Positions 1 to 9,160 of a stretch of DNA of 64,000 nucleotides are shown in pieces. Made by a program: the position numbers and the translations under genes. The stretch spans positions 1 through 64,000 of the forward strand of contig OZ244838.1 of NCBI GenBank assembly GCA_965220695.1, in the 5' to 3' direction. The stretch is from UBA9620 sp965220695. GTDB lineage: Bacteria > Acidobacteriota > Vicinamibacteria > Vicinamibacterales > UBA8438. The first letter of the stretch is position 1; the number at the start of each line of letters is the position of its first letter. Below the pieces are notes generated by a model. That model did no database searches. It was not told the origin of the DNA and saw only the letters and a list, made by a program, of their open reading frames with translations.

Positions 1-1
1 C

Positions 2-1510
2 AAGCACCTGAACGCGCGCGTCTCCGTCACGGCCGGGCCGCATGTGATCGGCGCGACCTTCATCAAGAAGAACTCCGCGTTGACCGAGACCACCCGGCAG
101 CCGTTCCAGGCGCGTTTCAACATGAACCGCCATCCGCGCGAGCAACCGGCCATCCGGTCGGTTTCAATCGCGGGTCCGTTCGCGCCGAGCGGGATAGGAG
201 AAACACCCAGTCGGGATCGCATCTTCTCGTGCCGCCCGACGCCGGCGTCCGCAGACGACGCGGATGATTGCGCCACGTCGATCATCGCCACGCTCGCGCG
301 TCGGGCGTATCGTCGCCCGGTGCAAACGGGCGACCTCGATGAGCTCCTGTCGTTCTACCGCGACGGACACGCCGAGGGCGGGTTCGAGACGGGCATCGAG
401 ACCGCGTTGCGCGCCCTGCTCGCGAGTCCCGAGTTTCTATTCCGGATCGAGAGCGACCCCGACGGGGTGGCGCCCGGTACGCCCTACCGCATCACCGACC
501 TCGAGCTCGCGTCGCGGGTGTCGTTCTTCCTCTGGAGCAACCTGCCGGACGACGAGCTGCTGGACCTGGCGGCGGCCGACCGGCTGAGCGACCCGGCTGT
601 CCTGAAGGCGCAAGTGAGTCGGATGCTGGCCGACCCTCGGGCCGAGGCGCTCACGACCAACTTCGCGGCGCAGTGGCTGCACCTGAGAAACCTTGCCGCG
701 GTACAGCCCAACATCAGGATCTTCCCCGACTTCGACGACAACCTGCGACAGGGGCTGCGCCGCGAGACGGAGCTGCTGTTTCAGAGCATCGTAGCCGAGG
801 ATCGCAGCGTGCTCGACCTGCTGACGGCGGACTACACCTTCGTCAACGAGCGGGTCGCGAAGCACTACGGGTACCCGAACGTCTACGGCGACCACTTCCG
901 CCGCATCGTGCGGCCGGACCGCAGCCGGCGCAGCGGCCTGCTCGGCCACGGGAGCATCCTGACGGTCACGTCGTACGCCACGCGGACCTCCCCCGTGTTG
1001 CGCGGCAAGTGGATTCTCGATAATCTCCTCGGTACGCCGCCACCGCCGCCGCCGCCGAATGTGCCGCCACTCGAGGAGAGCGCGTCGGCGACGCGGGTCC
1101 TGTCGATGCGCGAACGCATGGAGGCGCACCGCACGAATCCCGTATGCGCGGCGTGCCACCGGGTCATGGACCCGGCCGGCCTGTCGATGGAGAACTTCGA
1201 CGCGATTGGCCGCTGGCGCACCCGTGAGGGTCTGGCGGCGATCGACGCCACCGGCAATCTTCCCGGGGGCGAGGAATTCGAGGGCGTGGCCGGGCTGCAA
1301 GACGCGCTGCTTGCGCGCCCCGATGTGTTCGTCAGAACGATGACGGAAAAGCTGCTGATATACGCGCTCGGGCGCGGTCTCGAGCCCACCGACGCCCCGG
1401 CGGTTCGTGCGATTACCGGTGCAACAGCCGACGACGACTATCGCCTGTCGTCTCTCATACTCAGAGTCGTTCAGAGCACTCCGTTCCAGATGAGGAGATC
1501 GCAGTCATGA
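2..1510 (+). CDS. DUF1592/DUF1588/DUF1585 secreted protein, 5' end missing
   Basis: The reading frame is open from the first bases, so the gene starts upstream of the window; the GTG at 44 is only an internal codon. The visible part is about 500 residues, while the family usually exceeds 700, so the N-terminal cytochrome-like part is outside. It shows the DUF1592 region (LLASPEFLFRIE, then SFFLWSNLPDDELL), then DUF1588 with a CAACH motif (1145-1159) followed by RVMDPAGLSMENFDAIG, and a DUF1585-like tail. These proteins are exported and occur in Planctomycetes and Acidobacteria next to DUF1552 proteins, as here. Their biochemical role is not established. The stop overlaps the next start (ATGA), which implies translational coupling. 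Confidence 0.93.
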   Translation, partial: KHLNARVSVTAGPHVIGATFIKKNSALTETTRQPFQARFNMNRHPREQPAIRSVSIAGPFAPSGIGETPSRDRIFSCRPTPASADDADDCATSIIATLARRAYRRPVQTGDLDELLSFYRDGHAEGGFETGIETALRALLASPEFLFRIESDPDGVAPGTPYRITDLELASRVSFFLWSNLPDDELLDLAAADRLSDPAVLKAQVSRMLADPRAEALTTNFAAQWLHLRNLAAVQPNIRIFPDFDDNLRQGLRRETELLFQSIVAEDRSVLDLLTADYTFVNERVAKHYGYPNVYGDHFRRIVRPDRSRRSGLLGHGSILTVTSYATRTSPVLRGKWILDNLLGTPPPPPPPNVPPLEESASATRVLSMRERMEAHRTNPVCAACHRVMDPAGLSMENFDAIGRWRTREGLAAIDATGNLPGGEEFEGVAGLQDALLARPDVFVRTMTEKLLIYALGRGLEPTDAPAVRAITGATADDDYRLSSLILRVVQSTPFQMRRSQS

Positions 1511-2856
1511 TCATCACCAAGATGGCATTGCCCCGGCGGACGTTCCTGCGCGGCGCGGGGGCCGCGCTGGCGCTGCCCCTGCTCGACGCGATGGTGCCGG
1601 CCGCGTCCGCGCTTGCGCAGACCGTCGCGAACCCGCCGCGCCGGCTGGGCTATGTCTACATCGCCATGGGGATGAATCCGGTGCCCTGGACGCCGAAGCA
1701 GGAGGGACGACTGACCGAGCTCTCGCAGTCGCTGTCGCCGCTGCAGCCGTATCTCGACGACGTGACTGTCGTGACCAATCTGGAGATCGAGGATGCGCAC
1801 ACGACCGGCAACCATGCATCAGCGAACTCGGCGTTCCTGACGTGCGTGAAGCCGAAGCGGACCGAGGGCAGCGACTACGAGAACGCCACGTCGGTGGATC
1901 AGATTGCGGCCACGCGGGTCGGCGGCGATACGCCGCTGCCGTCGCTCGAGCTCGGCACTGATTTGATCGCGCAGGTCGGCAATTGTGACGACGGGCTGGC
2001 CTGCGCCTACATGAACAACCTGTCCTGGGCGTCGCCGACGTCACCGAACCCGACCGAGGCCGACCCGCGCGTCGTCTTCGAGCGTCTGTTCGGGGAGGGT
2101 GGGACGCCGGAACAGCGGCGGGCCGAGCTCAAGCGGGACAAGAGCATTCTCGATTGGGTGCTCGACGACATGTCGGCCCTGCAGAAGCGGCTTGGCGCCG
2201 GCGACCGCAACAAGGTGAGCGAATACCTCGATACGGTTCGCGAGGTCGAACGGCGGATCCAGCGGGCGGAGCAATCGGCGGGCGAGTCGACGCTGACCGA
2301 CCTGTTGCAGCCGACCAGCGTGCCCGAAGATTGGGAGGATCACGTCAAGCTGATGTGCGACCTGCAGGTGCTCGCGCTGCAGGCCGACCTGACGCGCATC
2401 GTCACCTTCCAGATGACGCGCGAGGCGAGCACACGGACGTATCCGCAGATCGGCGTGCCCGACCCGCACCACCCGACGTCGCATCACATCAACGATCCGG
2501 TAAAGCTTGCAAAACTGGCAAAGATCAACCAGTACCATGTCTCACTTTTTGCGTACCTGGTCGGTCAGTTGCAGAAGGCCGAGGATGGTGACGGCACCCT
2601 GCTCGACCATACGACCTACCTCCTGGGCAGCGGTCTGGGCAACCCGAATGTGCACGATCACCGAAACCTGCCGATCGTCGTGGTCCGAGGTTCCGGTTCA
2701 GGCACGATTCCGGGAGGCCGTCACGTCAAATACGACGAGCCGACGCCGATGGCGAATCTCCACCTGACGCTTCTCGACGATGTCGGTGTGCACCTCGATT
2801 CCTTCGCCGACAGCACGGGCCGCTCGGGTGAAGTGATCGAACCGATCACGTTGTAG
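1507..2856 (+). CDS. DUF1552 family secreted protein (Tat signal)
   Basis: This 449-residue protein begins with a twin-arginine signal (PRRTFLRGAG, then a hydrophobic stretch ending near ASALAQ), so it is probably folded before export. The body matches DUF1552, with segments such as RRLGYVYIAMGMNP near the mature N-terminus and the late LLGSGLGNPNVHDHRNLP block. DUF1552 is distantly related to DUF1501 and the alkaline-phosphatase fold, but its reaction is unknown. The ATG overlaps the stop of the DUF1592 gene by 4 bp. An in-frame ATG at 1522 is a possible alternative start and would sit nearer the RR motif. Confidence 0.92.
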   Translation: MIITKMALPRRTFLRGAGAALALPLLDAMVPAASALAQTVANPPRRLGYVYIAMGMNPVPWTPKQEGRLTELSQSLSPLQPYLDDVTVVTNLEIEDAHTTGNHASANSAFLTCVKPKRTEGSDYENATSVDQIAATRVGGDTPLPSLELGTDLIAQVGNCDDGLACAYMNNLSWASPTSPNPTEADPRVVFERLFGEGGTPEQRRAELKRDKSILDWVLDDMSALQKRLGAGDRNKVSEYLDTVREVERRIQRAEQSAGESTLTDLLQPTSVPEDWEDHVKLMCDLQVLALQADLTRIVTFQMTREASTRTYPQIGVPDPHHPTSHHINDPVKLAKLAKINQYHVSLFAYLVGQLQKAEDGDGTLLDHTTYLLGSGLGNPNVHDHRNLPIVVVRGSGSGTIPGGRHVKYDEPTPMANLHLTLLDDVGVHLDSFADSTGRSGEVIEPITL

Positions 2857-2880
2857 GACATCTTCCACGAGAGCTTTCCG

Positions 2881-4371
2881 ATGCGCCACATTGTCGCGTT
2901 CGTCACGGTGGTCACGTTTCTACTGACGGCAGGCGGCGGCGGTATCGCCGCGGCCGAGGTCTCGGACGCGCGGTTGCTCGACGCCATCAAGGCGGCTGAC
3001 GAAGCGGGCGTTCGCGCTGCACTGGGTCGCGGCGTCGATGTGGCCGCCGCGGACCTGGACGGCACGACGCCGCTGCACTGGGCGGTGCACTCCAACGATG
3101 CGACGATCGTCGAGCTCCTGCTCGCGGCCGGGGCCGATGCGCAGGCGGCGAATCGGCACGGCGTGCGTCCGATCGCGCTCGCCTGTACGAACGGCAACGC
3201 GGCCATCGTCGAACTCCTCCTGAATGCCGGCGTCGACGGCAACGCGACCCTGGCGCACGGCGAGACGGCGTTGATGACGGCGGCGCGCACCGGTGCGCCC
3301 GACGTCGTCGCGTTGTTGCTGGACCATGGCGCCGATGTGAACGCCACCGAAACGTGGCGGGGGCAGACGGCGCTGATGTGGGCGGCCGCCGAAGGCCACG
3401 CCGAACTGCTGCCCGTGCTGGTGTCTCACGGCGCCGACATCGCCGCGCGGTCGACGAAGGGGTGGACCGCGCTGCTGTTCGCCGCGCGCGAAGGGCATAT
3501 CGATGCCGTGCAGACCCTGCTCGAGGCCGGCGCCGATATCGAAGAAGCCCTGCCGGTCGAACCGTACGAGCGCCGTGCCGGGACGAGTGCCGGACGCCCG
3601 TCAACTGGACTGAATGCGCTGCTGATGGCCACGCACAACGCGCACTTCGAGCTCGGCGCATTACTCGTGGACCGCGGCGCCGACGTGAACGTCGCATTGC
3701 GGGGATGGACCGTGCTCCACCAGGTATCGTGGGTGCGCAAGACGAGCATCCCGGGCGGTAGCAACGAAGCGCCGCCCGAGGGAACCGGCAGCATGACGGG
3801 CATCGATCTTGTACGGAAGGTCGTGGCCGCTGGCGCCGACGTCAATGCGCGCGTGACGGACCGACCGCCGGTCGGCAGTACCCGGATGAATTTCATCGGG
3901 GGCACCCCGTTCCTGCTCGCGGCGCGGACAGGTGACGCGGAGCTGATGCGGGTGCTGGCCGAGCTCGGCGCCGACCCGTTGGCGCCGAACGAAGACAACA
4001 CCACGCCGATCCTGGTGGCGGCGGGTGTCGGGTCAGCCGGCCCCGGGCAGAATCCCGGGACCGCGGCCGAGGTGCTCGAGGCGCTGCAGGTTGCGCTGGA
4101 GCTCGGCGGCGACCTGGACGGTGTCGACGACAACGGCGAGACCGTCATGCACGGCGCCGCGTTTGCGCATCTTCCGAACGTGGCGAATTTCCTGGTGCAA
4201 GCCGGCGCCTCTATCGACGTCTGGAATCAGCCCAACGCCAGGGACTGGACACCGCTCGATATCGCCGAAGGCGTGCAAAGCGCCACCGTCGAGATAAACA
4301 AGTTGCTGGCCGCGACGATCCGCCAGGCCATGGAAGCGGCGGGAGTCCCCGTTCCGTCCCGCGTTCAGTAG
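2881..4371 (+). CDS. Secreted ankyrin-repeat protein
   Basis: A 496-residue protein with an N-terminal signal peptide (hydrophobic core VAFVTVVTFLLTAGGG). It is followed by about ten ankyrin repeats, recognisable by recurring G-TPLHWA, VELLLAAGAD and ALMTAARTG-type segments. One longer loop with few repeat features (roughly residues 290-335) divides the array. Ankyrin repeats mediate protein-protein contacts, and with a signal peptide this one probably acts in the periplasm or outside the cell. It starts 24 bp after the DUF1552 gene on the same strand, so it may share its transcript. No catalytic domain is visible. Confidence 0.93.
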   Translation: MRHIVAFVTVVTFLLTAGGGGIAAAEVSDARLLDAIKAADEAGVRAALGRGVDVAAADLDGTTPLHWAVHSNDATIVELLLAAGADAQAANRHGVRPIALACTNGNAAIVELLLNAGVDGNATLAHGETALMTAARTGAPDVVALLLDHGADVNATETWRGQTALMWAAAEGHAELLPVLVSHGADIAARSTKGWTALLFAAREGHIDAVQTLLEAGADIEEALPVEPYERRAGTSAGRPSTGLNALLMATHNAHFELGALLVDRGADVNVALRGWTVLHQVSWVRKTSIPGGSNEAPPEGTGSMTGIDLVRKVVAAGADVNARVTDRPPVGSTRMNFIGGTPFLLAARTGDAELMRVLAELGADPLAPNEDNTTPILVAAGVGSAGPGQNPGTAAEVLEALQVALELGGDLDGVDDNGETVMHGAAFAHLPNVANFLVQAGASIDVWNQPNARDWTPLDIAEGVQSATVEINKLLAATIRQAMEAAGVPVPSRVQ

Positions 4372-4431
4372 TCCTCACGCCTCGAGGCACGCCACGACCG
4401 CGGCTCGCCGCCGTGGGCGCCGCGCCGGCCG

Positions 4432-4893
4432 TCACCGGGGCGGTTCAACCGTGTCTACGCCCGGCCGCGCAAGTTCCCAGGGGGCGCCCGTGCCGGACGA
4501 CCCGAGAAACAGCCTGGTGCCATCGGGGAACGTGATGTCACGGCCGTTCGCCCGGTTCGTGCCATCCTTCGCCTGATACCCATCCACGTGCACTTCGGTT
4601 CCAGCCAGGAGCGACTGCCTCGTGAAGCCGCGTCTGAACAGCACGTTCGGCGTACCCGCTTCGAAGCCCCAATTCTCCGTCTCGCCAGCGTCTGTTGTCA
4701 CGTCGATGTGGATCCAGACGTGGGGATTGATCCATTCGACCTTCGTGACCTTGCCGCTGAACTCGACCGGTCTGTCGGCATCGAATTCAGCCGCAAATGC
4801 ATGATGCGCCGACGCGGTTGCGCCTGTGGCCACCATCCACAGACAGAACCCGGCGACCGCGCTCAAACCCGCAATCATTGACCTTGCGTTCAT
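4432..4893 (-). CDS. DUF6152 family secreted protein
   Basis: This 153-residue protein has a signal peptide (MNARSMIAGLSAVAGF and following, ending near ATASA). A small domain follows with the typical HHAFAAEFD start, the PVEFSGKVTKVEWINPH block and a C-terminal RLFLGSS segment, as in DUF6152. The family is common in Acidobacteria and Proteobacteria near secreted oxidoreductase-like proteins, with no assigned function. A GGAGGAGG ribosome-binding site lies about 8 bases before the ATG. It is the last gene of a minus-strand run that also contains the two larger secreted proteins at 4974 and 5994. Confidence 0.85.
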   Translation of the reverse strand: MNARSMIAGLSAVAGFCLWMVATGATASAHHAFAAEFDADRPVEFSGKVTKVEWINPHVWIHIDVTTDAGETENWGFEAGTPNVLFRRGFTRQSLLAGTEVHVDGYQAKDGTNRANGRDITFPDGTRLFLGSSGTGAPWELARPGVDTVEPPR

Positions 4894-4973
4894 GGGTGTA
4901 GCCTCCTCCGGCTATCTGATGCGTCGAATGTCAAGTGACATCCAACGGTTCTCGCACCGACTGCTCCTGGCAG

Positions 4974-5951
4974 CTACCGTCGATACCACTCGTGGAGCAG
5001 ATCGCCAGGCGGCACCTTGCGCGTGATTTCCACGGTCATGGTCTCACCCTCCCAGCGTTGGACCAACTGTTCCCGGCGAAGGTGCCCATACATGAACTCT
5101 TCGGCGAACTCGATGCAGGGGTAGTCCAGCACGGTGGCGCTCGGCTCCATACGGCGATAGAGCGGCATGGCGATCGTCCAGGGTTCGGTGAACGTCTGCG
5201 GATCGGTGACCGTCGCTTCATACCAGATGGCGTCCGGCGACATCGGCGAAAAGCGCTCTGTCAACCGCAAGGCCTCACTGTGAAAATTGCCGGCCCGGTC
5301 GAACCAGTTCTTGCCGTTGAACTCGGACACCTCGACGACCAGCGTGTCTCCCTCCCAGCGTCCGACCGAATGCCCCATGTAGGTGTAGTCGGGAGGGCCG
5401 GTGACGTCGTTCAGGTGGATGACACGCGCGGCATTCGAGAACCCGAACGTCATGTGAATCTTGTCCGAGCCCTGCGCGATCTGAAAGGGATAGGGCATGT
5501 ACATCGCGCGCGGAATACCGGGCAGGTAACACTTGAGTTCCGGATCGCGGTCGATCCAGTTCTCGGAGTTCTCCTGCTTCATGCGCAGGGCGTCGGGGTT
5601 GTACGGAATCCGACCGTCTCCCCCCACAACCCCCAACGACCCGGGCACGCCGGCCGCCGCACCCAGCGCCACCACCGGCGCCGCCGGGACCTTGGAGAAC
5701 TCGTAGGGATAGACACCCTGTTGCATGACCATGCCCGGACGCGCCTCGTGGGCTTCCAGATCCCAGTGCGCTTCGTTGTTGGCCTGCCACACGCCGTCGA
5801 AGTTCGGCCGGCCGTCGGGTGTCTGGGCCGGACGCGACGTCTCGGCCGGGTCGGGGCCGCTGGTGCCGGTCACCGCGACCGCAATCACGGCGCCCGCGGC
5901 GGCGGCGGTCACCGCCGTGACAACGGTCGAGCCTTTGAACGGGATTCCCAT
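4974..5951 (-). CDS. Secreted hypothetical protein, CHEGNY-type family, shorter paralogue
   Basis: The start at 5951 is chosen because AAGGAG lies just upstream; the frame also continues to 5978. The 325-residue product has a hydrophobic N-terminus (VVTAVTAAAAGAVIAVAV) and a mature region beginning with TPDGRPNFDGVWQANN. The central part contains MTFGFSNAARVIHLND, GHSVGRWEGDTLVVEVSEFN and FTEPWTIAMPLYRRM, which line up with the neighbouring larger protein at 5994. The C-terminus keeps PCIEFAEEFMYGHL rather than a clear CHEGNY. The family is abundant in Acidobacteria, and its function is unknown. It is 42 bases downstream of 5994. Confidence 0.8.
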   Translation of the reverse strand: MGIPFKGSTVVTAVTAAAAGAVIAVAVTGTSGPDPAETSRPAQTPDGRPNFDGVWQANNEAHWDLEAHEARPGMVMQQGVYPYEFSKVPAAPVVALGAAAGVPGSLGVVGGDGRIPYNPDALRMKQENSENWIDRDPELKCYLPGIPRAMYMPYPFQIAQGSDKIHMTFGFSNAARVIHLNDVTGPPDYTYMGHSVGRWEGDTLVVEVSEFNGKNWFDRAGNFHSEALRLTERFSPMSPDAIWYEATVTDPQTFTEPWTIAMPLYRRMEPSATVLDYPCIEFAEEFMYGHLRREQLVQRWEGETMTVEITRKVPPGDLLHEWYRR

Positions 5952-5993
5952 CACTGCTCCTTGTTCGCGTCGCGGCACGTCGTCGGTTTCGGC

Positions 5994-7124
5994 CTACAGG
6001 CCCTGCACGCAGGTGGCGGTATCCATCGAGAACGGGTCCGGCCCGGTGCCGTTCTCGAACGCCGCCTCGTCAACGCGCCGGCCCACGAGCAGGGCCGGGA
6101 GGCCGTAGTTCCCTTCGTGGCAACGCGGCTCGTAGTAGATCCGGTTCTCCTCGTCGCTCTGGCGTTTCAATTCCTGCCGAACCGTCCACGGCCCCGTCCA
6201 CACCGTCGAGTCCTCGATGGTCGCGTCGTAGGTGAGTGTGTCGGCGTCAACCCGCGTATACCGTTCGACGAGGCGACGGTTCTCACCTGCACCTCGAAAC
6301 AGGAACTTGGGCGAGAAATTCGTGGTCTCGACGACCAGTGTGTCGCCTTCCCACCGGCCCCGCGAGTCGCCGTGCCGCAGGCGGACCTGGCCGGGGGGGT
6401 GGTTTCCATTCATATTGATGATGCGCTGGAATCCCTGGCCCTGTCCGGTGTCGTAGCCGATCGCGATCGAATCGGCGCCTTGCACGATGCGGCGGAACCC
6501 GTTGAAATCGGGTGTCCGCCCGGACATGCAGCGGTCGCCGGAGCTCTGATCCTCCGGGCCGTCGTGACGGTTCATGCGTCCCGTGTTGTAGAACGGCGTG
6601 ACATCGAATCTGCGTGGAGAGGGAGGCCCATACTCCCCGCCCGCGCACCCTCGCCCGCCGGACCTGCAGGTCTCGGTGTTCTGCAAGAGCATGAGCGTCC
6701 ACTCTCGCCGGAGCTCGTTCTGCCGCTGAGCCTCCGCGGTAAGCGCCGGGACTCGCCCGTCGGGTGGATCGACGACGAGCGACGTCCTGGGGCCCGCGGG
6801 CTTGGCCGACGTATAGACGGCGTTGTACGCCCCGGCCACGTCAACCCGGCCATCGTCGCCACGCACGTTCCGGCCCTGGCTGCTCATTCTGGCCTGGTCC
6901 CGCGCGGCGCGCTCCTCCGCGGTGGCAAGCTCGCGGTCACCGAGGTCGCGCGATCGTTCGAAGGGCGTGGAGTAGACATCGAACCAGATGCCCTCCAGGT
7001 TGGGGTGCCCCCACACCGTCGCATCGGGAGCCTGGCCGACCACCGGCACGACATTGACCAGCAGCGCCATGATGGTGGCCAACACCGTTGCCACACCGAG
7101 CGACTCGAGTAGTCGACGCGTCAT
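5994..7124 (-). CDS. Secreted hypothetical protein, CHEGNY-type family, larger paralogue
   Basis: Start 7124 is preferred because AGGAGG sits 7 bases upstream; the frame is open to 7199. The 376-residue product has a signal peptide (LGVATVLATIMALLVNVVPVVGQ), then a mature domain with GHPNLEGIWFDVY, FRRIVQGADSIAIGYD, RGRWEGDTLVVETTNF and, near the end, YEPRCHEGNYGLP. The GRWEGDTLVVETTNF-type strand is the hallmark of this Acidobacteria-rich family. It probably forms a beta-rich, secreted or outer-membrane-associated protein, but no reaction is known. It is first in a minus-strand run with 4974 and 4432. Confidence 0.82.
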   Translation of the reverse strand: MTRRLLESLGVATVLATIMALLVNVVPVVGQAPDATVWGHPNLEGIWFDVYSTPFERSRDLGDRELATAEERAARDQARMSSQGRNVRGDDGRVDVAGAYNAVYTSAKPAGPRTSLVVDPPDGRVPALTAEAQRQNELRREWTLMLLQNTETCRSGGRGCAGGEYGPPSPRRFDVTPFYNTGRMNRHDGPEDQSSGDRCMSGRTPDFNGFRRIVQGADSIAIGYDTGQGQGFQRIINMNGNHPPGQVRLRHGDSRGRWEGDTLVVETTNFSPKFLFRGAGENRRLVERYTRVDADTLTYDATIEDSTVWTGPWTVRQELKRQSDEENRIYYEPRCHEGNYGLPALLVGRRVDEAAFENGTGPDPFSMDTATCVQGL

Positions 7125-7322
7125 CGCCATCCCTCCTGGAACCGGTAGCGGTGCTCGGGGTTGCGGGCCCCGAGCGGGTGACTTCGAAGTGGCCGACACG
7201 GCCTTCCGATCCTTCGATTTCTCAGATGAATCCGACTATACGCGCGGCGGTCGCACCCTGTCAAAGCGCGCAAACCAGAGCTGTTCGGTGTTGCCGCTGT
7301 CGATGTCGGTGCGGGGCGAAGG

Positions 7323-8885
7323 TCAGCACGCGTCGGCCCAGCCCTGACTGCAGGCCCGAGCCAGCAGCGCCTCGGGCGAGCGGTCCATGATGGGCCCTTT
7401 GGTGCCGCGCAGGATGATCGGATAGTCGGCGAACGTGGGCGGCGCCTGGTCGAACGCGAACGGCCCCGGGCTCGAGGCCAGCCTGGTCAGGTTCTCACAC
7501 GCGGGTTCGAAGCCAAGGTCGCAACCACGCGCCAACGCGCCGCCGGCGGCGGTCGAATCGAGCCGTGATCCAGTCACACCCGCTGCGGTCGACGCGACCT
7601 GGAGGATGGCCGATTCGTTGCACGCCCAGCCCGACCCGCTGTCGCAGAACCGTGACTGCAGGTCCGCGAGGTACTGGCACGCCGAAGGTCGTCCTTCACC
7701 GCAGGCCGTCTGCCAGAAGGGCACCCACTGGCCGGGATGACGGTCGCCCACCCCTTGCGCCGCGCTCATGAGCGTGAAAACGACACACCAGAGCAGCATG
7801 TAGGCGAGATTGCGCCGGCGCCCGGCCAGCACCCGGTGAGGCGCGGCCCGTTCAAGGATGCGGAGACGCGGCGACCGCGCGAGCCGGTCCAGCAACAGAA
7901 TCGAGAGGTTCAGCACCGGCACCTGCAGCAGCTTGTCGTAGAACGGGGGTACGCCGGCCCGCGTCAGCAGCGCGTACAACGCCAGCGTGCTGACACCGTA
8001 GAACGCCCCGAACAGGAGGCGTCCCATCTCGGTCCGCGGCGCCGTGGACGGATCGGTGAACAGGAGGTGCATGCCCAGAAACACGGCAACCGGGACATAC
8101 GAGTCGTAGAAGAAATAGACGCCGGTGGCGCCAAAATAGAGGAGACCGAACACGTAGGTGACCACGACCGCGGACATCGTCATCGACGCCACGCCGAAGA
8201 GATACTGCCCGGGCAGCGCGACGAGAAACAGCGCCAGGTAGACGTGCGGGGGGAAGAATTGGGCGGTTGCGATGTCCTGCCCCCAGGTGAGGTCGCTTGT
8301 GCCGGTGAGAATCAACGCCAACGAGAAGATGGCGAGCGGGAACGACGACGGATTGAATATGTGGACGCGTCGTCCCTCCTTGTTCCAGCGGATCAGTTCC
8401 TTGGCCGCGAACCCGAGCCCCACCAGCAGGAACTGCAGATAGAACCAGTCGTCCGCGAACCAGAGAAACAGGTTGATGCTGAAGATGACGGGGAACGGAC
8501 CGAACCCCGCGATGTACGTGTCGCGGCGCGACCAGCAGAGCAGCATGTCGAACGCGTAGGCGAAGACCAACTGCGCCGCGACGAGAAAGGCCGCGTCGTA
8601 CACCGGGCGCCAGTACCACCCCCAGTACAGCAGGAAGGTGAGCTGCGCGAGCGCCTGCACGACGTGCTGCGGCCGCACCGAGACCTCGAGCGTCAGGCGT
8701 CGACCCGTGCGATGGGCCTGTCCGAAGATCACCCCGCTCCACACGAGCAGCACGACACCGGACCCGAGAAACGACCACTGAAATGCCGGGTTGGATCGAA
8801 CCGCGTCAAGGAAGCCGAACGCGCCGAGACCCACCGCGAGGGACGCCACCAGACCGCAACCGCCCATCGGCGAGAGCCGTACCAT
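7323..8885 (-). CDS. RnfD/NqrB-like membrane protein with Cys-rich Sel1-like C-terminus
   Basis: A 520-residue protein. The first ~370 residues hold about ten hydrophobic segments, with an RnfD-like HIFNPSSFPLAIFSL segment typical of flavin-carrying RnfD/NqrB-type subunits. The last ~130 residues are soluble and contain spaced AC/GC pairs (CGEGRPSACQYL, GCDLGFEPACENL, ACSQGWADAC) resembling Sel1-like HcpA-type repeats. The combination suggests a redox or quinone-linked membrane protein with a periplasmic disulphide-rich tail, but no other Rnf or Nqr subunits are nearby. Start 8885 avoids overlap with the brnA-like gene ending at 8894; longer starts at 8921 and 8954 exist. Confidence 0.75.
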   Translation of the reverse strand: MVRLSPMGGCGLVASLAVGLGAFGFLDAVRSNPAFQWSFLGSGVVLLVWSGVIFGQAHRTGRRLTLEVSVRPQHVVQALAQLTFLLYWGWYWRPVYDAAFLVAAQLVFAYAFDMLLCWSRRDTYIAGFGPFPVIFSINLFLWFADDWFYLQFLLVGLGFAAKELIRWNKEGRRVHIFNPSSFPLAIFSLALILTGTSDLTWGQDIATAQFFPPHVYLALFLVALPGQYLFGVASMTMSAVVVTYVFGLLYFGATGVYFFYDSYVPVAVFLGMHLLFTDPSTAPRTEMGRLLFGAFYGVSTLALYALLTRAGVPPFYDKLLQVPVLNLSILLLDRLARSPRLRILERAAPHRVLAGRRRNLAYMLLWCVVFTLMSAAQGVGDRHPGQWVPFWQTACGEGRPSACQYLADLQSRFCDSGSGWACNESAILQVASTAAGVTGSRLDSTAAGGALARGCDLGFEPACENLTRLASSPGPFAFDQAPPTFADYPIILRGTKGPIMDRSPEALLARACSQGWADAC

Positions 8886-8893
8886 CCGCGGTC

Positions 8894-9151
8894 TCACGCC
8901 GCGTCGTGTTTCCCGATCCATTCGCGAAGCGCGGCATTGATCCGAGTCTGCCATCCGCGCCCGCCGGCCTTGAAGTGATCGATCACGTCCCGCGAGAGAC
9001 GGATGGTGGTTGACACTCTCGGGTTGGCAACAGGGGGCCGACCTCGGCGAACGGTCGCCTGGGCGAATTTCTCCGGCCAGCCATCCACGGAAAGGTCCGG
9101 AGCGGAGTCCCGGTCAGAATCTCGGGCCGTAGAGCGCTCGTTCTCGTTCAT
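8894..9151 (-). CDS. brnA: BrnA-like antitoxin (orphan)
   Basis: An 85-residue protein whose C-terminal half (RGRPPVANPRVSTTIRLS, then RDVIDHFKAGGRGWQTRIN and ALREWI) is typical of BrnA antitoxins. These use a ribbon-helix-helix-like DNA-binding fold and neutralise the RNase toxin BrnT. In standard operons brnT lies directly upstream, but here the upstream gene is the peroxiredoxin-like gene at 9161, and no BrnT is seen on either strand. It is therefore an orphan, perhaps a regulator or a relic. It lies between two unrelated genes on the same strand. Confidence 0.82.
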   Translation of the reverse strand: MNENERSTARDSDRDSAPDLSVDGWPEKFAQATVRRGRPPVANPRVSTTIRLSRDVIDHFKAGGRGWQTRINAALREWIGKHDAA

Positions 9152-9160
9152 TGGCTTGCC

